From positions 124,001 through 188,000 of the forward strand of contig NZ_JAPQNS010000009.1 of assembly GCF_028867935.1 (NCBI RefSeq): DNA of 64,000 bases, in the 5' to 3' direction. The notes under the pieces were generated by a model. That model saw only the letters and a list, made by a program, of their open reading frames with translations. It was not told where the DNA came from and made no database searches. This document shows, in pieces, positions 41,638-49,258 of this stretch; the stretch's first letter is position 1, and every line of letters begins with the position of its first letter. Position numbers and translations under genes: made by a program. The DNA is from Flavobacterium sp. SUN052. Lineage in GTDB: Bacteria; Bacteroidota; Bacteroidia; Flavobacteriales; Flavobacteriaceae.

Positions 41638-43617
41638 TTACTGCCCCAACTTTATTGTTCCCCCTGGCTGAAGACGGAGTGTACCTTGTAAGGTCAGTTT
41701 TTTTACGACTACAGTATCTTCCAGAGAAACTACATGGCCGGTTGAGATTTGAACAGAACTTGCGGGGGTAAACATTCGCAAGAATTCCGTGGAAGTAAGA
41801 ACCCGATGCCAATCCCAAGTGGTAAACTTGTTCCAGTGGCCTGTCTGAACGCTAATCAACTGGCTAGTAGCCTGATCGGTTTGTGCTGGCGTATTGCCAA
41901 TTGAGCCAGAAGTAAGGTTTGCCACAGGATTGCTCCGTGGCGCAGGTGGAGCCTCAATGGGTACTTCCCAAAAACTGAATGCATTCAAGCCCCGAGTATT
42001 TTTGACAAAGGGCCCTGGAAAGGCATTGGCATAACCGGGTAGGGGCGTTCCTGTACCATTAACCAGCGGATAATTGGGCGGTAAATACCCTAGTTTTCGT
42101 TCCGATCGCGACCCGTTGAGGGTTAAAATCAACCGGTTACCTTCTGACCGACCTGAAACTACAGCACCTTCCTTTTTGTCAAGAAAAAGCCACTGAGTCA
42201 GTCGATGGGTTAGGGCCTTTCCAGTTGCATCGGCTACTGTTGTGTCTTTTGGCCAAACCAACTGCTGATCATCGTCAAACTGCACGACGATCTCGTTCTG
42301 GGCTGCCGTGCTGTAATACACTCTTCGCACATTGGGCGAGGTAATTTGGGTGGTATCCTTACCACCGTAAAAATCACGAGCTACGAGTCGGAATATCTCA
42401 GCCCCGGTTTGAAGATGGCCCGTAACGTCAAAATGCACTCCATCATATCCTCTTGTGCCAACCGTTGCATGAGTCTGAATAAACGGCAATAAACTACCGG
42501 CCCGGCGCTGATAGTCCCTGAAAACGGCTGTAGGTTCCAGGTTGCCACTCAGCAAATGAATTTGAAAGAGGTAAAACCGCCTGATTTCGGGATAATCAAG
42601 CCGGACGTTTTTGTACAGTTTCTCGAACTCGGCGGGCCAGGCGGGTGCATTTCCGTTTGTTTCGGTCTCGCCTTGCCTAAAGAAATACGCTTTTACTGCA
42701 CCGGTTAAACCCGCTTTTTTGATCCGATACAGCAGTCGCCCGTAGTTGGTAGAAAGATCAGCTGGATTAGCTGCATTGCGGTTGTTCAGGTATTCAATTC
42801 CAGACCCGCCAGACGCTCCATTAATAATGCAAATGGGAATTCCATATTGCTCTGCTATACGGCGGGCCATTTCCATCTCCCAGGTTCCCACTAGTGTAGA
42901 AGGCGACCTGTTTCCAACCGTCCAGAGCGTATCAGCGAGGTTATATGGGTCTTTATTATCATTATTCGCATATACACCAAACGTACGAATGTACTCACTT
43001 TGGTAGGTATAAGCTGGTGGAGGCAGATAAGCAGTAGCATTTGATTGGCCACCAATAACAAAAACATCTCCCGTCACAATATTTTGTCGGTCAGCCACCT
43101 GAACGGAATCTGTAGAGCCAGCCTGATGGACAAAAATCCGTATTCTAAACTCAGCCAGTTCGGCACGGATGTTTGCCGCTATAGAGAACGGGGCTGTACT
43201 GTCGGCATAGACAAGTGGTGCCTTACTATATTGATAAAGCGTAGCATTGCGAAAAACCTGTATGGATACTTTATCGAACCCCTTCAATAAAACCCGACCC
43301 TTTATCGGGATGGTTGCCATCGAATTGGCATTGCGAGGGTAAAGCTGGTTAGAGGCCGGTAGTTGCGAGAATCGAACCAACTGAACTTTTGAAAGAAGCA
43401 ACCGGCATAAACCTCGAAGCAAAGAAGGATTCCTGGAAAGAGTTGCTTGCAGGCTGGGGCTAAGCAAAGGACAACCCGGTGAACCAAGGGCAGATGAACC
43501 TGGGTCTGTCAGAACAAAACCTGTATTTGTACCACGTAACAAACTAGTTGGAACTTGCCCAACTGCCGAAAGACAGAGCAGGCACAAAAAGAGCTGTAAG
43601 GAAACCGTTTTGTACAT
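41638..43617 (-). CDS. Secreted SASA-type (SGNH) esterase with the shared C-terminal module
   Basis: A 659-aa secreted esterase of the sialate O-acetylesterase/CE6-like family. A signal peptide ends SAVGQ (about residue 21). The SGNH core is marked by VIGGQSNAT (nucleophile Ser, about residue 192), ASGGSGIE, RQGETETN and the closing DGVHFD (Asp and His). Sialic acid or acetylated plant sugars are possible substrates. A region of about 230 residues with beta-sandwich character follows. The last 68 residues (41641-41844) repeat the module seen at the end of the M43-like protease. Confidence 0.78.
   Translation of the reverse strand: MYKTVSLQLFLCLLCLSAVGQVPTSLLRGTNTGFVLTDPGSSALGSPGCPLLSPSLQATLSRNPSLLRGLCRLLLSKVQLVRFSQLPASNQLYPRNANSMATIPIKGRVLLKGFDKVSIQVFRNATLYQYSKAPLVYADSTAPFSIAANIRAELAEFRIRIFVHQAGSTDSVQVADRQNIVTGDVFVIGGQSNATAYLPPPAYTYQSEYIRTFGVYANNDNKDPYNLADTLWTVGNRSPSTLVGTWEMEMARRIAEQYGIPICIINGASGGSGIEYLNNRNAANPADLSTNYGRLLYRIKKAGLTGAVKAYFFRQGETETNGNAPAWPAEFEKLYKNVRLDYPEIRRFYLFQIHLLSGNLEPTAVFRDYQRRAGSLLPFIQTHATVGTRGYDGVHFDVTGHLQTGAEIFRLVARDFYGGKDTTQITSPNVRRVYYSTAAQNEIVVQFDDDQQLVWPKDTTVADATGKALTHRLTQWLFLDKKEGAVVSGRSEGNRLILTLNGSRSERKLGYLPPNYPLVNGTGTPLPGYANAFPGPFVKNTRGLNAFSFWEVPIEAPPAPRSNPVANLTSGSIGNTPAQTDQATSQLISVQTGHWNKFTTWDWHRVLTSTEFLRMFTPASSVQISTGHVVSLEDTVVVKKLTLQGTLRLQPGGTIKLGQ
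41641..41844 (-). other. Shared C-terminal module, copy 2 (end of SASA esterase)
   Basis: The last residues begin TGHWNKFTTWDWHRV, run through STGHVVSLEDTVVVKKLTL and end GGTIKLGQ. It matches the copies at 34710-34892 and 54549-54734 in the GxW...TTW...R...HxVxL...LG pattern, with a longer insert after the arginine. Confidence 0.55.
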
Positions 43618-43727
43618 AGAGGCAGAAGTAAAAGAACGGCTTGGATTTCCGTATCAAAACTTCTCCAATAGTACAACGGAGTGCTTTGGTTACAAGCACT
43701 AGTTAGTTAGATTCGATTATACGGTTC

Positions 43728-46700
43728 TTACGCCACTTTACAGGCTACACCATCTAACTGCTCCAGGCCCCGAATCAAGGTATTAGCTGGGTTCACTTTC
43801 ACCGTACGTGAGAGCAAGCTGACCTCAATACGTTCGTCTGGGTCCGACACATTTAGGATGAATGTACAGTTACCGGGGTGTGCTACAACCAGCTCATTGA
43901 TGCGGGCAATCATCTGGGCGTTAACCGATTGCAGAGCCAATGATACTTTAACTTCTTTACATAGCTTTTCCCGCAACTCGTTCAGGAGCCTGATGTTCGT
44001 TGCCTTAAATTCCAGATCAGGAGAACTCCATTTGTTTTGGGTTTTACCCGTCACGTGCAAAAACCGCCCTACCTCAATGTACTGGTTCATCCGAATGTAG
44101 TCTTCGCCAAACAGCGCAATTTCCATCGACCCCTCGTAGTCTTCCAACACAAACTTCATCCAGGGGTTGCCGTTTTTGGCTACCCGGTTTTCAGCCATCG
44201 ACACAATACCGCCAATTTTGATTTCGGGCTGCCTTGTTTCAAAAACCTTTGTCAGCGAACAGTTGCAAAAGGCATCCATCTCAAGCCGGAATTCGTCAAG
44301 AGGATGGCCCGTAATGTAGAAGCCAACCACATCTTTTTCGAACTTCAGTTTCTGAATCTGATTCCATTCAGGAATTAAAGGTGCTTTGGGCCGCGCCAGC
44401 ATGGGCTCGCCCCCGTTTGAACCACCAAACAACGACTGTTGTGCTGCGGCTTTCTCGGTGTGGTAGTTGTTGGCGTACCGAATGATTTTCTCCAGAAACA
44501 CACCTGTTTCGCCAACTGGGGTTTCAAAATATTGCGCCCGGTGGTATTCGTCGAGTGCGTCGAAAGCACCAGCATACGCCAGCGACTCAAGCGTTTTCTT
44601 GTTGACAGTGCGGAGGTTTACCCTTATCGCAAATTCAAATATGTCTTTATAAGGACCACCGGCAGTTCGCTCCTCAATAATAGCTTCCACAGCTGCGTCA
44701 CCCGCGCCTTTAATCCCGGCTAATCCGAAGCGGATTTCGCCCTTTTTATTTACGCCAAACACCCGCTCCGATTCATTTACATCGGGGCCGAGTACGGGGA
44801 TGCCTAGAGCTTTACATTCACCAAGAAAGAAAGTTATTTTGTCGATGTTGCCAAGGCAGGACGTTAACACGGCTGCCATGTACTCGGCTGGGTAATAGGT
44901 TTTTAAGTAAGCTGTCTGATAAGCTACGAACGCATAACAGGTCGAGTGTGATTTGTTGAAAGCGTAACTCGCGAAGGCTTCCCAGTCAGTCCATACTTTC
45001 TCGCAGATTTTAATCGGCAATTTATTGGCTTTGCAGCCATCCATAAACTTACCTTTCATTTTGTCGAGCGTAGCACGGTCTTTCTTGCCCATCGCTTTCC
45101 GTAACACGTCGGCATCTCCCTTTGTGAAGTTACCCAGCTTTTGTGATAACAACATCAGCTGTTCCTGATACACCGTAATACCGAACGTATCAGCCAGATA
45201 CTCCTCCATTTCGGGGAGGTCATACTGAACTTCTTCACGGCCGTGTTTACGGTTAATAAAGGTAGGAATATACTGAATCGGGCCGGGGCGGTAAAGGGCG
45301 TTCATCGCAATGAGGTCCCCAAAACGGTCAGGTTTCAGATCCTTCATGTACTTCTTCATTCCGTCGGATTCAAACTGGAAGATTGCGTTGGTTTCTCCCC
45401 GCTGAAAGAGTTCGTACGGTCTTGGATCGTCTAAGGGAACGGCATCAATGTCAATTGTAATGCCGTAGTTCTGCTTCACCAAGCGCAAACATTCCTTGAT
45501 GATGGTGAGGTTGCGCAGTCCCAGAAAGTCCATCTTGATTACCCCCGCATCCTCAATGACTTTCCCCTCATATTGGGTGATAATCAGGTTGGTATCTTTG
45601 GATGTAGATACCGGAACAATGTTCGATAAATCATCAGGGGCAATAATAATTCCGGCTGCGTGAACGCCCGTGTTGCGCACCGTTCCTTCTAATCGACGTG
45701 CTTGTTGCAGCACGTTCTGCACCTTCTCAGTGTCGATTAATTTCATGGAACGCCCAACTGATTGGTCACCCGTTTCGAGGGCTCGCATCCGTTTCACGTT
45801 CTCCACTTCTTCGGGCTGAATCAGGTTCGCCAAACCACCCGGACCGTCAATTGGATCTTCAAAAATCCGTTTGAGGGTCATGTTGTACGTTGGTTTGTCG
45901 GGTACAAGTTTAGCCAGCTGGTTGGCGTCGCTAAGGGGCAGGTCCATCACCCGCGACACATCTTTAATGGCCGACTTGGCTGCCATAGTACCATAGGTAA
46001 CAATAGCGGCTACCTGTTGCTTTCCGTATTTCTCAACCACATAGTCGATCACTTTCTGGCGGCCTTCGTCGTCGAAGTCCGTATCAATATCGGGCATCGA
46101 TTTCCGGTCGGGATTCAGGAATCGCTCAAACAGCAGGTCGTATTTAATCGGGTCAATGTTGGTAATGCCAATGCAATACGCCACCGCCGAACCAGCTGCC
46201 GATCCCCGACCTGGGCCTACCATAACACCCAGATCGCGCCCGGCTTTAATAAAGTCAGCTACAATGAGAAAATAGCCTGCAAAACCCATGGTTTTTACAG
46301 TAAATAGCTCAAAGTCAAGCCTTTCCTGAACATGGCTCTCAATTTCGCCATACCTCATTTTTGCCCCCTCATAGGTTAGGTGCTTGAGATATTCCCACTG
46401 GTTTGCGACATCGTCGGTGTGAATCTGAAATTCCTGAGGGATCGGGAAATTAGGTAAGAGAATATCACGCTTGAGTTTAAGCGTTTCTACTTTATCAACA
46501 ATCTCGTTTGTGTTGTCGATGGCCTGGGGCAGGTCATGGAACAACGTACTCATCTCCTGCGTGTTTTTGAAATAAAACTGGTCTGAGAAAAAGGCGAAAC
46601 GAGTGTTTTTAGGCATCACCTCGTCGTCGCTGAACTCCTTCATCGACGGAGTGCTTTGTTTCTCGCCCGTATTGACACACAATAGAATGTCGTGAGCAAC

Positions 46701-47345
46701 CCAGTCGTCGCGATCTACGTAATGTGAGTCATTCGAAGCAATGATTTTCACATTGTGCTTCACGGCGAACTTTACCAGTACCTCGTTCGCTTTGATCTGA
46801 TCGGGAATTTCGTGGCGCTGGAGCTCAACATAGTAATCTTCGCCGAAGCGGTCGAGCCACCATTTGAATTCCTTTTCGCCTTCTGCTTCGCCTTTTTTCA
46901 GGATAGTTTTCGGTACGATAGCTCCGATACAGCAGGTAGTAGCAATCAGGCCCTCTTTGTATTGTTCGATAAGCGCTTTAGTGACCCGTGGATATTTGCC
47001 ATAAAGACCCTCCATGTACCCCAGTGAACATAGTTTTACTAAATTCTTATAACCAGTCGGGTTCTTAGCCAGCAATAGCTGGTGGTAACGAATGTCTTTC
47101 TTCTCTTTTGTAAACTGTTTGATCGTATGATCGTCGACCACATAAAATTCACACCCGACAATAGGCTTGATCCCTTGCTTGGCAGCCTCTGCGACAAACT
47201 CAAATACCCCGAACATATTACCGTGGTCGGTAATCGCAACGGCAGGCATATTGTCGGCCTTGGCCTTCTTAATCAGCTTTTTAATGTCGGCCTGCCCGTC
47301 GAGCAGGGAGTACTGGGTATGACAATGGAGGTGAGAGAACTGCAT
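43728..47345 (-). CDS. dnaE: DnaE, DNA polymerase III alpha subunit
   Basis: A 1205-aa replicative polymerase. The N-terminal PHP domain begins HLHCHTQYSLLDG and contains DHGN, its metal ligands apparently intact. The catalytic palm has MPDIDTDFDDEGR (about residues 405-417), with the three acidic residues expected in family C. The finger, tower and OB-fold regions (IKIGGIVSMAENR, about 1035-1047) complete it. No intein or truncation is seen. It is divergent from the sigma-factor gene across a 420-nt region. Confidence 0.97.
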   Translation of the reverse strand: MQFSHLHCHTQYSLLDGQADIKKLIKKAKADNMPAVAITDHGNMFGVFEFVAEAAKQGIKPIVGCEFYVVDDHTIKQFTKEKKDIRYHQLLLAKNPTGYKNLVKLCSLGYMEGLYGKYPRVTKALIEQYKEGLIATTCCIGAIVPKTILKKGEAEGEKEFKWWLDRFGEDYYVELQRHEIPDQIKANEVLVKFAVKHNVKIIASNDSHYVDRDDWVAHDILLCVNTGEKQSTPSMKEFSDDEVMPKNTRFAFFSDQFYFKNTQEMSTLFHDLPQAIDNTNEIVDKVETLKLKRDILLPNFPIPQEFQIHTDDVANQWEYLKHLTYEGAKMRYGEIESHVQERLDFELFTVKTMGFAGYFLIVADFIKAGRDLGVMVGPGRGSAAGSAVAYCIGITNIDPIKYDLLFERFLNPDRKSMPDIDTDFDDEGRQKVIDYVVEKYGKQQVAAIVTYGTMAAKSAIKDVSRVMDLPLSDANQLAKLVPDKPTYNMTLKRIFEDPIDGPGGLANLIQPEEVENVKRMRALETGDQSVGRSMKLIDTEKVQNVLQQARRLEGTVRNTGVHAAGIIIAPDDLSNIVPVSTSKDTNLIITQYEGKVIEDAGVIKMDFLGLRNLTIIKECLRLVKQNYGITIDIDAVPLDDPRPYELFQRGETNAIFQFESDGMKKYMKDLKPDRFGDLIAMNALYRPGPIQYIPTFINRKHGREEVQYDLPEMEEYLADTFGITVYQEQLMLLSQKLGNFTKGDADVLRKAMGKKDRATLDKMKGKFMDGCKANKLPIKICEKVWTDWEAFASYAFNKSHSTCYAFVAYQTAYLKTYYPAEYMAAVLTSCLGNIDKITFFLGECKALGIPVLGPDVNESERVFGVNKKGEIRFGLAGIKGAGDAAVEAIIEERTAGGPYKDIFEFAIRVNLRTVNKKTLESLAYAGAFDALDEYHRAQYFETPVGETGVFLEKIIRYANNYHTEKAAAQQSLFGGSNGGEPMLARPKAPLIPEWNQIQKLKFEKDVVGFYITGHPLDEFRLEMDAFCNCSLTKVFETRQPEIKIGGIVSMAENRVAKNGNPWMKFVLEDYEGSMEIALFGEDYIRMNQYIEVGRFLHVTGKTQNKWSSPDLEFKATNIRLLNELREKLCKEVKVSLALQSVNAQMIARINELVVAHPGNCTFILNVSDPDERIEVSLLSRTVKVNPANTLIRGLEQLDGVACKVA

Positions 47346-47765
47346 ACGAATTGATTTAATGACCTAAAATTAGTCGTTTTTACCCGGCGTAGGGTAGTTA
47401 CGTGCCATTAAAAAGGGAAGTTTCTTTATCATCGTATCAACGTTAGGCAATTCGATTCCCCACCTTTTAAAAAGCAACTCGGTTACGCATTATTGACTCT
47501 TTGCAGCTTGAGGACGTGCTCTGGTTAGGGGTTTATTTTCACATTTTTTGTTCTGTTAGAAAAATTTTTTCCAGCCAGCCCTTTTGGACCACAAAATTTT
47601 TTTCAAGATGAAAAACCCCCATAGAATCATATATTGGCCGATAATTACGATAACTCTCCTCCTAAATGAGCAGTTAACCACTCATAATTGAGGGGAGTAT
47701 ATAGTTGAGAGAAAAAAATATTTACATATCGTGATTACATTTTGATACCCCAAAACGACTAATAC
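47346..47765. promoter_or_regulatory. Long divergent region between dnaE and the sigma-factor gene
   Basis: A 420-nt AT-rich stretch with no coding evidence. It must hold the promoters of dnaE (minus) and of the sigma gene (plus). An extended dyad lies at 47653-47698. The 12-mer AAAACGACTAAT appears at 47752-47763, 3 nt before the sigma start, and in inverse orientation at 47369-47380, about 24 nt from the dnaE start. No TAnnTTTG box is clear. No other structure was recognised. Confidence 0.6.
47653..47698. promoter_or_regulatory. 46-bp dyad upstream of the sigma-factor gene
   Basis: The centre is GTTAAC (47673-47678). ATGAG (47666-47670) and CTCAT (47681-47685) are in inverse positions, and ACTCTCCTC (47653-47661) is mirrored by a GAGGGGAGT stretch (47690-47698) with one mismatch. 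No gene ends here, so it is an operator or a leader hairpin rather than a terminator. Confidence 0.5.
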
Positions 47766-48389
47766 ATGTCAGGCATAAAGCGGGCATTGAATAGCTTGAC
47801 AGATACCGACCTGTTAGCCGGTATTAGAACTGGCAAAGACATTGAACGGGCCATGCGATTTGTTTATCAATCGTACTACCGGATGCTAGAGAACTACGTC
47901 CTGACCAACAGCGGGACTCAGGACGATGCTGCCGATTTGATTCAAGAGGTGATGGTGACGTTTATTGAAATGGTTCAGAAAGAACGGTTCCGAGGTGAAT
48001 CAAGTGTGAAATCATTTCTGTATACATTAATCAAGAATCTTTGGATTAGTGAGTTGAGGAAACGTGAGAATGAAATGAAGCGGAATGAAGAGTTCGAAAC
48101 GGGCAGGGATACGCTTGAGGAAGATATTTCTCAGTTTATGACCTACAAGGAAGCTCAAAAAGCGATCATGGCCTTGTTCGATTCTCTGGGGTCTGGTTGT
48201 AAGCAGGTATTGACTCTGTTTTATTACGAGAACCTGTCAGTGAAGGAGATTGTGGAACGAACTGGTTATGAGAATGAACAGACCGTTCGGAATCGTAAGT
48301 ACAAGTGTTTGAAAGAATTGACAGATTTGGTTCAATCCTCTCCAACTGCCTTTAACAATATAAAAGCTGCTTTACGGCATGCGAAATGA
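47766..48389 (+). CDS. Sigma-70 family (ECF-like) RNA polymerase sigma factor
   Basis: A 207-aa sigma factor with regions 2 and 4 only. Region 2 covers about residues 35-100 (YYRMLENYVLTNSGTQDDAA, then DLIQEVMVTF). Region 4 covers about 140-190 (LTLFYYENLSVKEIVERTGY, then ENEQTVRNRKYKCLKEL). It lacks the sigma 1 and 3 regions, as in ECF factors. The next gene, a membrane protein, overlaps it by 11 nt, the usual place for an anti-sigma factor. The regulon is unknown. Confidence 0.88.
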   Translation: MSGIKRALNSLTDTDLLAGIRTGKDIERAMRFVYQSYYRMLENYVLTNSGTQDDAADLIQEVMVTFIEMVQKERFRGESSVKSFLYTLIKNLWISELRKRENEMKRNEEFETGRDTLEEDISQFMTYKEAQKAIMALFDSLGSGCKQVLTLFYYENLSVKEIVERTGYENEQTVRNRKYKCLKELTDLVQSSPTAFNNIKAALRHAK

Positions 48390-49185
48390 AATGGAAACGC
48401 TTGAACAGATTGACCGGTATCTCGACCGCACCTTAACGCTCGATGAGGCAGTTGGACTGGAGCAGAACCTTCAGACCGATGCTGAGCTACAAAGTCTGTT
48501 CGAAAGAGTCACGGTAGTACGAGACGCTGTTCGTTCAAGTGCATTGCGTAGTCGGGTTAGAAACCTGCACATGCAACTTATTGAAGAGATTAAACAGCAA
48601 GACGAAGCTGCTAACGATAAGCCAGATTACACAAAAGTTCGGCCATTGCGTTACGCTCAGTCATTGCGGTGGGGTGCACGGGTTGCGGCCAGCGGCTTAC
48701 TTCTCCTGGCTGGGTATGGTAGCTACAAGTACGGTAGTACTAACATCGACTCGTATTACAGTGACAAGTTTATGGCATATCAGTTGCCTAACAATAGGGG
48801 TGAAGCCGAGGAAGTTCTTACCTCGCTCGACGCACTCTATCGGTCAGGAAACTTTGCTGGTGTTGTTCAACGGTTTGCCGGTCTTTCAGCGCCTACTGCG
48901 CACGACCAGTTTCTAACTGGTATGGCACACATGCAACAACAGCAATATAAAGAGGCTATCGATCGATTCACTGCTTTACGACTAAGCAACGAACTGAAGA
49001 GCGAGACACTCTTTGAACAAGAGACAGATTATTATTTAGCATTGGCGTTTTTAGGAAGTGGCCGCGTTGGCGATGCCTATCCTTTGTTTGAGAAGATCAA
49101 CAAAACGCCCCGGCACATGTACCACCAGAACGTAACAGACGAGGATCTGTGGAAACTGGGACTACTGCGCTGGAAAAGCAACTAA
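48379..49185 (+). CDS. Single-pass membrane protein with TPR-like C-terminus, candidate anti-sigma factor
   Basis: A 268-aa protein overlapping the sigma gene by 11 nt. The N-terminal part (about residues 1-90) is charged and helical (IDRYLDRTLTLDEAVGLEQN), like the cytoplasmic part of anti-sigma factors, but has no zinc HxxxCxxC motif. One membrane segment is at about 99-116 (ARVAASGLLLLAGYGSYK). The outer part resembles TPR helices (LTGMAHMQQQQYKEAIDRFT, YYLALAFLGSGRVGDAYPLF). Role as anti-sigma is inferred from position and topology. Its terminator lies within the next, convergent gene. Confidence 0.68.
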   Translation: MRNEMETLEQIDRYLDRTLTLDEAVGLEQNLQTDAELQSLFERVTVVRDAVRSSALRSRVRNLHMQLIEEIKQQDEAANDKPDYTKVRPLRYAQSLRWGARVAASGLLLLAGYGSYKYGSTNIDSYYSDKFMAYQLPNNRGEAEEVLTSLDALYRSGNFAGVVQRFAGLSAPTAHDQFLTGMAHMQQQQYKEAIDRFTALRLSNELKSETLFEQETDYYLALAFLGSGRVGDAYPLFEKINKTPRHMYHQNVTDEDLWKLGLLRWKSN

Positions 49186-49229
49186 AGTTCTTTTAGAGTT
49201 TATCATATGGGTTAGGTAGTTAGGAAAGG

Positions 49230-49258
49230 TCACTGTACGATTACGGTGATTTTTTTTT
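49230..49258 (+). terminator. Terminator of the sigma/membrane-TPR operon, inside the CHAT gene end
   Basis: TCACTGTA (49230-49237) pairs with TACGGTGA (49242-49249), with one G-U pair and a 4-nt loop, and is followed by nine T (49250-49258). The same bases encode the last residues and stop of the opposite CHAT gene. Confidence 0.7.

Noticed and set aside
43858..46307. Several plus-strand reading frames inside dnaE
   Set aside because: They lie opposite a long, clearly real gene and show no domain motifs of their own.
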